Assembly: GCA_050329415.1 (NCBI GenBank)
Contig: JBHJOS010000011.1
Span: forward strand, 15,184-79,183
Length of the DNA stretch: 64,000 nt
Direction of reading: 5' to 3'
From: JANNOG01 sp050329415
Lineage (GTDB): Bacteria > Actinomycetota > Actinomycetes > Actinomycetales > JBBAYJ01
The notes under the pieces are model-generated. The model was not told the origin of the DNA and searched no databases. It saw nothing but the letters and a program-made list of their open reading frames with translations. The stretch's first letter is position 1, and every line of letters starts with the position of its first letter. This document shows, piece after piece, positions 59,012 to 64,000 of the stretch. The translations under genes and the position numbers were made by a program.

Positions 59012-59599
59012 GTGCTTCCGCCTGGTGAGGCAGCGCGGCTGCCTGACGCCTTCACCTACACCCAGGCCATCCAGGCCGGGGTGACCGAGCGGCGGCTGCG
59101 CGCCATGACGGCGGCCGGCCTGCTCGAACGGGTCGCCCGAGGGACCTATCTCCGGAGCGACACCGAGCGCGCCGACGTCGAGCTCTTCAGCATCGCCGCC
59201 CGGGCGCCGGACGCCACCGTGTGTCTGAGGTCCGCGCTGTCGCGTCACGATCTCATCGACGACATCCCGTTCAAGCTGGACATCGCGATCCCGCGGGGGC
59301 GACGCGCCCCCAGGACATGGGCCCCCACGCGCTGGCACCACTTCGACCGTGCGACGTTCACCCTGGGACGCGTCGACCTGTCGCTGACGAGCGAACTCAC
59401 CATGGGCCTCTACACGGCGGAGCGCAGCATCATCGACGCCTTCCGGCTCCGGCACCAGGAGGGCACGGAGCTGGCTCACGCCGCCCTCAAGGAGTGGCTC
59501 CGTCGTCGGGGCTCGCATCCTGGCGACCTGATGGACATGGCGGCCCACTTCCCGAAGGCCGAGTCGTCGATCCGCCGGGCGCTGGAAGTGCTCCTGTGA
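59012..59599 (+). CDS. abiEi: AbiEi-family type IV antitoxin / transcriptional regulator, orphan
   Basis: A 195-aa protein with the AbiEi layout: an N-terminal winged helix (FTYTQAIQAGVTERRLRAM ... GLLERVARGTYL) and a C-terminal domain with the typical LRSALSRHDLIDDIPFKLDIAIPRG, LTMGLYTAERSIIDAFRLRHQEG and FPKAESSIRRALEVL segments. In complete systems it neutralises and represses an AbiEii nucleotidyltransferase toxin for phage abortive infection. Here the AbiEii gene is missing: 23 bp downstream is the convergent end of a fic gene. GTG at 59012 has GGAGG 5 nt upstream. Confidence 0.82.
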   Translation: MLPPGEAARLPDAFTYTQAIQAGVTERRLRAMTAAGLLERVARGTYLRSDTERADVELFSIAARAPDATVCLRSALSRHDLIDDIPFKLDIAIPRGRRAPRTWAPTRWHHFDRATFTLGRVDLSLTSELTMGLYTAERSIIDAFRLRHQEGTELAHAALKEWLRRRGSHPGDLMDMAAHFPKAESSIRRALEVLL

Positions 59600-59622
59600 C
59601 GGGGTGATCGCGCTGAGGCGCG

Positions 59623-60951
59623 TCACGAGCCGCCGTTCCCGTCGGCGACGGTTGGCGACGACGCGGTCGGCTGCACAGGAACTGCCCGGTTGGGTGGCGA
59701 CAGCCGGGTGTCCCACCGCGTGCTCGCCAGCCGCCGCTCCGTCCACGTCAGAAGATCGAAGACCTCCGTGGCGAGGTAGCCGGTGGCCCCCCGGTCGACA
59801 CTCCGCCGGGTGAGGACGCCCGCGTCCGCCAGCTCTTCGAGTCCCGCCCTGGCCACGGGGAACGAGACCCCGAGCAGGCGCTGCGCGGTCCGAGCGGTGA
59901 GGATCGGCGCCTCCACGAGCATCCGGAGCAGCCGGGTGCTCGCAGCCTCCCCTCGCGGAGTACCGCGCAGGCCTCGCGACACGCGGGACTCGGCGAGCCG
60001 CCGTTGCCACGCCTCGGACAGCGTCGCCACCTCCGTGGCGAACCGCTGGGCCTGTTCCGCGGCGGTGTCGGCGGCGTCGACGAACACTGTGAGCCATCGC
60101 TCGATCGCCTCGCCGGCGACGGGCGCGCTTGGCTCACCCTCGTATCGGTAGCTGGTGAGCCCTGCGACGTACCGGTCCCCGAGCGTGGCCAGGACCAGGC
60201 TGATCGGGAGGATCCCGGACGGGGTGAGGCCGCGGCGGGTGAGGACGGTGTGGATGAGCGCGCGCCCGACCCGCCCGTTGCCGTCCGTGAACGGATGGAT
60301 CGTCTCGAACTGGGCGTGGACGAGGGCCGCCTGGACGAGCGGTGAGTGCACGGCACCGTTGAGGTAGCCGACGAGGTCGGCCATGAGCCCGGGTACGAGG
60401 TCTGGGGGTGGTGGGACGAACCGGGCGTCGATGGGGTGCCATGACGACCCGCCGATCCAGTTCTGCACCTGGCGCAGCCCGTGGTGACTCTCGTCCGGCA
60501 GCAGCGCCGCGTGCAGGGCGACGATGTCGGCGACCGTCACGGCGGTCGGTGTCGCCAGGTCCTCGGCCGCGTGCCGGAGGACGGTGATGTTGTTGGCCAC
60601 GAGTTGCGCCTGGTCGCTGAACCCTCGGACGGTCTCGTCCTGTGCGAGCTCGGCCAAGGCCACCTGCTGGGGGGACGGGGCCAGCCCCTCGATCATCGAG
60701 CTGGCGATCGCCTCGGACCGCAGCAGCAGGCGGGCCAGCCCCTCGAGGCCGGCCGCTCCCCGGTGATCAGCCAGGGCGCGCACGGCGTGCTCCACCGCCC
60801 CCACTCGCTCCGACAGGGCCGGTCCCACCCGGAGCGGCACGTCCCGCAATCGATCAGGGATGTACTGGCGGTAGGCGCCGTGCCGACGGTCCCCCCGGGG
60901 CAAGCCCGTCTCCCACGACGGTTCCCACACGTCGTCGCGCCATCCGGCCAC
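59623..60951 (-). CDS. Fic family protein (AMPylator) with N-terminal inhibitory helix
   Basis: A 442-aa class II Fic enzyme expected to transfer AMP to target proteins. The Fic motif is intact at residues 219-230 (HPFTDGNGRVGR). The inhibitory motif S/T-x3-E-G/N is present at 84-89 (SSMIEG), which blocks ATP gamma-phosphate binding. A Fic_N domain precedes (~20-100), and the C-terminal ~100 residues form a winged helix (LLRMLVEAPILTARTAQRLLG ... GVLTRRSVDRGATGYL), suggesting DNA binding and autoregulation. GTG at 60951 with AAGGGA upstream, which is part of the repeated operator element. Confidence 0.92.
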   Translation of the reverse strand: MAGWRDDVWEPSWETGLPRGDRRHGAYRQYIPDRLRDVPLRVGPALSERVGAVEHAVRALADHRGAAGLEGLARLLLRSEAIASSMIEGLAPSPQQVALAELAQDETVRGFSDQAQLVANNITVLRHAAEDLATPTAVTVADIVALHAALLPDESHHGLRQVQNWIGGSSWHPIDARFVPPPPDLVPGLMADLVGYLNGAVHSPLVQAALVHAQFETIHPFTDGNGRVGRALIHTVLTRRGLTPSGILPISLVLATLGDRYVAGLTSYRYEGEPSAPVAGEAIERWLTVFVDAADTAAEQAQRFATEVATLSEAWQRRLAESRVSRGLRGTPRGEAASTRLLRMLVEAPILTARTAQRLLGVSFPVARAGLEELADAGVLTRRSVDRGATGYLATEVFDLLTWTERRLASTRWDTRLSPPNRAVPVQPTASSPTVADGNGGS

Positions 60952-60956
60952 TTTGT

Positions 60957-61032
60957 CATCCCTTCATGATCGAGCCATCCGTTAAGGGATAACACCGTAT
61001 CCCTTAACGGAACCATGATCTATGAAGGGTTA
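60957..61032 (-). promoter_or_regulatory. Long palindromic operator upstream of fic
   Basis: A perfect inverted repeat has 13-bp arms CCGTTAAGGGATA (60979-60991) and TATCCCTTAACGG (60998-61010) around ACACCG. Outside it, CCCTTCATGAT (60960-60970) and ATCTATGAAGGG (61018-61029) form a second, imperfect pair of arms. AAGGG thus occurs four times symmetrically. The innermost copy towards the gene also serves as the Shine-Dalgarno sequence. Likely the operator for the Fic protein's own winged helix. Confidence 0.75.
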
Positions 61033-61290
61033 CGGCGGGTCGAGCACGTCGACGGTCGCCGACCCAGCACCCGCCCGTTCACCTGGACGTCGATCGTGTG
61101 CTCGCCGGGGTGGATCCGGCGGATGCTCACGTGGGCGAAGGCGTGCTCCCGCGTGACGGTCACCGGCTCGCCGGCCGTCAGCGTGCGCCGCGTTAGCTTG
61201 AAGACCTTGGGCGCCTTCGGGCCGCGCGCGCCCAGGTAGGCGACGCGGTAGTCAATGACGGCGTCGGCCTCCTCCGGCGTGGCCGTCGCG
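61030..61290 (-). pseudogene. C-terminal fragment of a DNA alkylation repair protein
   Basis: The minus strand reads ATPEEADAVIDYRVAYLGAR, PKAPKVFKLTRRTLTAGE and HVSIRRIHPGEHTIDVQVNG, which is the conserved C-terminal part of actinobacterial AlkD-like DNA alkylation repair proteins (KVFKL and HPG-H-V-VNG signatures). The N-terminal ~280 residues are missing. A further base is lost near 61063-61065: restoring it gives the expected ending SATVDVLDPP with a stop at 61030. It is fused out of frame to the end of a sigma-factor gene. Confidence 0.7.
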
Positions 61291-62059
61291 GGGCTGGGTG
61301 GCCAGCACCAGCCGGGCCCGGTCCAGGATCCCGGCGGCCTCGCCGGACGCGACCTGCCGACCGCACCGGCACGGGTTCGCCGGGCCCACGAGGCCGCATC
61401 GGTTGTCGATGACGTGACGCAGGGTCCGCCGCCCCCGCGACACCCCCTGCCGGAACGCGGCCGGGCCGCAGCCGACGATCTCGGCGCCCACGACGTCGGT
61501 CACGCCCAGCACGTCGGCCAGCAGGTACGCCGCGCGCTGGTCCCGGGTCAGGCACAGCAGCATCCCGTAGGTGCAGCTCACCCGGACCTCCTCGCACAGC
61601 AGCCGGTACTCGGCCTCGTCCGCGACGGTGTCGGTCTCGCCCATCCCGGCGTCGAGGAACGCCGCGAACGCCGCCGCCCCCCGGACCGAGGACTCCACCG
61701 CCCGCTTCCGGGTCCGCAGCAGGGACCGGACCGCCACCGTGTACGCCCACGTCGAGAACCGCGAGCGTCCCTCGAACGTGGACAGCCGGGTGACGATCCG
61801 GACCAGGACCTCCTGGGTGGCGTCCTCGGCGTCGTGCGGGTGCCCGAGGAAGCGCAGCGCCAGCCGGTACATCGGGGCCTGGAGCTGCCGCAGCACCCTC
61901 CGTCATCGCGGCCCCGTCGCCGCCGGCCGCCCGCCGGGCGAGCGCCTCGAGGTCGGGGGCGAGCCCGTCGTCCAGCAGGTCACCGGACGGGCCACCCGTG
62001 GCGCCGCCGGTCCCGGCGGGCACGTTGCCGGTGCCGACCGGCGCTGCGCCGGCGGTCAC
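61252..62059 (-). pseudogene. ECF sigma factor, frameshifted and truncated
   Basis: The GTG at 62059 starts a sigma-like N-terminus (LAPDLEALARRAAGGDGAAMTE) and after a frameshift continues as LRQLQAPMYRLALRFLGHPHDAEDATQEVLVRIVTRL (given as a landmark in parts: sigma region 2), then region 4 (LTRDQRAAYLLADVLGVTDV, VSRGRRTLRHVI) and the family tail GLVGPANPCRCGRQV. Deleting one G at 61896-61898 joins the halves. The tail stops soon after ARLVLATQ, where the alkylation-repair fragment begins, so the C-terminal tail of this ECF subfamily is missing. Translationally coupled to the upstream gene (GTGA). Confidence 0.8.
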
Positions 62060-62364
62060 GCCGCCACGGCCCCGCGGGAGTGGCGGACCTCACCGCGGTC
62101 CACGCCGATGACCTCGCCCATAAGGGCGTGCAACCGGTTCAGGGCGTCGAACTCGCCCTCCCGCGCCATCAGCCGGTCCTCCCCGTCCGCCACCGACCAG
62201 GTGATCACCTCCAGCCACTGGTCCTCGGACACCTGGACGAGTTCCGCGCGCAGCAGCTCGGGGCACAGCCGCTGCGCCTCGGCGATCCCCTCCTCCCGGA
62301 CGGCGAGCAGGTCGGCGACGGACTCCGCGGGCACCCGGACCCGCCAGACGGCCATGTGGGTCAT
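62056..62364 (-). CDS. Small dimeric alpha-beta barrel-like protein
   Basis: A 102-aa protein (MTHMAVWRVRVPAESVADLL, VREEGIAEAQRLCPELLRAELV, WLEVITWSVADGEDRLM). The ferredoxin-like strand pattern resembles antibiotic-biosynthesis monooxygenase or stress dimeric barrel proteins. ATG at 62364 has GAGGAGA upstream. It heads a unit with the ECF sigma factor, and such barrels commonly accompany this sigma subfamily. Function unknown. Confidence 0.7.
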   Translation of the reverse strand: MTHMAVWRVRVPAESVADLLAVREEGIAEAQRLCPELLRAELVQVSEDQWLEVITWSVADGEDRLMAREGEFDALNRLHALMGEVIGVDRGEVRHSRGAVAA

Positions 62365-62510
62365 CGTCTCTCCTCGTGTCGGCGACCGGTCGGGCCGGCC
62401 GTCGACTGATGAGAGACGTGCAGACCGGTCACTGTGACCGGGATCGGGTGGGCTTGCGCTCCCCGTTCCGATCAGTGTCACTAAACACAGAACACTGAGA
62501 CGGAGGCCCC

Positions 62511-63087
62511 GTGGCTCTCAACCCCCGCGAGATGGGCGAGGCGATCGCCCGCAATCTCCCCGCGAGGACCGGCCGGTCCCTCGACGAGTGGCTGGCCGTG
62601 CTCGACGCCGAAGGCCCGGCGACGCCCGGCGAGCGCGTCCGCTGGCTCGAGCACCAGCACGGCCTCGGCCGCATCACGGCGCAGACCGTGGTCGGGCACG
62701 CCCCGGGCGGCGGTGACGTCACGGACGTCACCGCGTCCGACGATCCCGACGCGCTGGTCTCCGCGCTCTTCGGCAACCCCAGTGCGGATCTGCGCCGCCG
62801 CTACGAGCAGCTCCGCGGGGACATCGAGGCCATGGTTCCCGGAGTCCGGGTCACGGCCTGCCGCGGGTACGTCGGCTTCGCGACCCGACGCCAGTTCGCC
62901 GCCGTCCGCGCGCGCCGGGGGGGAGCTGCAGCTCGGCCTCCGGCCCGGTGACGTCGAGGCGCCGGGGGAGACCCCCGTGAGCGGCCTCGGTGGCGGGTCG
63001 CTCACCCGGGCCGTCATGGTGACCAGCCTCGACGGCGGCCTCGACGACCCGACACGCGCGGCGCTCGCGGACGTCGCGAAGGCCTGA
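62511..63087 (+). pseudogene. DUF4287/DUF5655 protein, frameshifted
   Basis: Starts at the GTG at 62511 with a DUF4287 segment (GRSLDEWLAVLDAEGP ... LEHQHGLGRITAQTVVG), followed by a DUF5655-like domain (LRGDIEAMVPGVRVTACRGYVGFATRRQFAAV). At the G7 run 62917-62923 the frame breaks; removing one G continues as RRGELQLGLRPGDVE to the stop at 63087. The restored protein is about 191 aa. DUF5655 is seen in small actinobacterial proteins of unknown function. Confidence 0.8.
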
Positions 63088-63097
63088 GGCGGTCGCC

Positions 63098-63497
63098 GTG
63101 CCACGAGCACCCGCATCCGACGTCTACCGCGCCGTCGGTGACCCCCACACGCCGGGCCATCCTCAACCTCCTGCTGTCCGGGCCGAAGGGCTTCCAGGAC
63201 CTCCACGGCCGCTTCCCGCTGACCAAGGGGGCCGTGTCGCAGCACCTCAAGGTCCTCGTGGAGGCCGGGCTCGTGGAGATCGACCCGGACGACCGCGCCC
63301 GGCGCTACCGCCTGACCCCCGCTCCACTGCACGAGATCGACCAGTGGCTCGCCGCCTACCGCGACTTCTGGGCCGACCGTCTCGACGCCCTCGACCGCGC
63401 CGTCCGGGCCCGCACCTCCGGGCCCATGCCGGATCAGCCCGCCGACCAGCCGACCGACCAGTTCATCGACCAGCCGAGCGACCAGGAGATCCCGTGA
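63098..63497 (+). pseudogene. ArsR-family regulator, frameshifted
   Basis: GTG at 63098 encodes ASDVYRAVGDP, then one extra C in the C5 run 63142-63146 breaks the frame. The second part continues as TRRAILNLLLSGPKGFQDLHG, TKGAVSQHLKVLVEAGLVE and RRYRLTPAPLHEIDQWLAAYRDFW, a textbook ArsR winged helix. The tail has an Asp-Gln-Pro repeat (DQPADQPTDQFIDQPSDQ). The next gene overlaps by 4 bp; ArsR-SRPBCC pairs of this kind are common in actinobacteria. Confidence 0.85.
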
Positions 63498-63785
63498 CCG
63501 GCACCATCCGTCTGTCCCGCGAGTACGACGCCCCCGTGGCGGACCTGTGGGATGTCGTGGCCACCCGGGACGGCCTGGCCTCGTGGCTCATGGAGAACGA
63601 CTTCGAGCCGGTGGCCGGCCACGCGTTCACCTTCACCACCAAGCCGCAGCCGCCGTTGTTCGACGGGGTCGTCGGCAGCCGCGTGCTCCGCATCGAGCCC
63701 GCCCCGGCTGCTGGCGATCGCGTGGACCGGGGGCGGCGTCGACACCACGGTGACCTTCGCCCTGCATCGTCGACACCGACACTGA
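63494..63785 (+). pseudogene. SRPBCC (AHSA1-like) protein, frameshifted and truncated by an IS
   Basis: Begins TGTIRLSREYDAPVADLWDV, WLMENDFEPVAGHAFTFTTK and FDGVVGSRVLRIEP, the first half of an Aha1/START-like domain. One extra C at 63699-63701 breaks it; corrected, it continues PRLLAIAWTGGGVDTTVTFALH. It then stops at 63785, just where the IS end begins, so the C-terminal ~60 residues are missing. Confidence 0.8.
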
Positions 63786-64000
63786 ACCGTCCTGGGGTCG
63801 CGAGAGGCTGAGGTTCAGGCCACCGCGCCCTGGTGGGCAACGGTGTCAGCATAGCGTGTTTCGTGTTCGAGTGGTGTCGCATAGTCGATGGACGAGTGGA
63901 TTCTTTCGTGGTTGTACCAGCGCACCCACTCCGCCGTCTCGCGTTCGACCTCACGCTGCCCGGACCAGTTCCGTCCGGCCGCTCCCGGAACAATCAGTTC
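63783..64000 (-). mobile_element. IS3-family element, partial, extends past window end
   Basis: On the minus strand the last 61 residues of an IS3 OrfB transposase run from the window edge to the stop at 63815: LIVPGAAGRNWSGQREVERE, then TAEWVRWYNHERIHSSIDYATPL, which is the conserved end of the integrase core. TGAACCGTCCTGGGG at 63783 probably is the terminal inverted repeat. It truncates the SRPBCC gene. Confidence 0.85.
63815..64000 (-). CDS. IS3-family transposase OrfB, C-terminal part
   Basis: The final 61 codons of a DDE integrase-type transposase; the start lies outside the window. The EWVRWYNHERIHSSI segment is the helix that follows the catalytic Glu in IS3 transposases. Whether the whole element is intact cannot be judged here. 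Confidence 0.85.
   Translation of the reverse strand, partial: ELIVPGAAGRNWSGQREVERETAEWVRWYNHERIHSSIDYATPLEHETRYADTVAHQGAVA

Noticed and set aside
59600..59813. Remnant of an AbiEii toxin after abiEi
   Set aside because: The only frame (59604-59813) is Arg/Ser-rich and antisense to fic; no nucleotidyltransferase motif.
1..64000. tRNA or rRNA genes and phage attachment sites
   Set aside because: No cloverleaf-like sequences, rRNA segments or matching direct repeats flanking the island were seen by eye; a covariance-model search would be decisive.

Overview
This is a 64-kb stretch of a very GC-rich actinobacterial chromosome. GTG starts and 4-base ATGA/GTGA gene overlaps are common, and the gene order closely follows a block known from mycobacteria and Streptomyces: thyX-dapA-rnj-ftsK ... 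pgsA-cinA-clgR ... DUF3046 ... recA-recX ... gluABCD ... miaB ... miaA-dapF ... hflX ... lexA/divS-nrdR-nrdJ. A member of the Frankiales, Geodermatophilales or Kineosporiales is plausible, but the sequence alone does not fix the genus. No rRNA, tRNA or CRISPR array was seen.

Layout. 1-7.3 kb: glycerate kinase, erpA, aat, the cytochrome c oxidase genes ctaC-ctaD-ctaF, and a HAD phosphatase with a deazaflavin-type nitroreductase. 7.5-17.5 kb: thyX, dapA, RNase J, ftsK, a NYN-domain protein, rimO, pgsA, cinA and clgR. 17.5-30 kb: an MFS transporter, a MazEF-type toxin-antitoxin pair with an extra antitoxin, a nei/lhr pair, DUF3046, an App1-type phosphatase and an ABC-2 exporter whose second permease is frameshifted. 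30-49 kb: recA-recX, glutamate-type ABC uptake genes, a two-component system facing a TAXI solute-binding protein, miaB, miaA, dapF, a cation/Ca2+ exchanger, hflX, dinG and lexA. 49-55.8 kb: a LexA-controlled LysM division inhibitor, nrdR and a class II ribonucleotide reductase (nrdJ) carrying two inteins. 55.9-64 kb: an accessory island of lower GC content holding a two-gene CBASS-like antiphage module (HNH-SAVED nuclease plus CD-NTase), an IS3 remnant, an orphan AbiEi antitoxin, a Fic protein with a strong palindromic operator, several decayed genes and the edge of another IS3-family element.

How it works together. The core genes serve DNA replication and repair (recA, recX, lexA, dinG, lhr, nei, ftsK), nucleotide supply (thyX, nrdR, nrdJ), RNA processing (rnj, miaA, miaB, rimO) and lysine/peptidoglycan precursors (dapA, dapF). 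LexA boxes in front of recA, lexA and divS outline the SOS circuit. At least nine starts (thyX, dapA, ftsK, rimO, mazE, miaB, lexA, an alternative recA start and a recA leader ORF) lie 6-9 nt behind a TANNNT -10 element, which suggests leaderless transcription is frequent. Points most worth follow-up: the CBASS module, the double-intein NrdJ in which one intein abuts the catalytic cysteine, the recA leader, and a family of intergenic motifs that recur in pairs about 42 bp apart.
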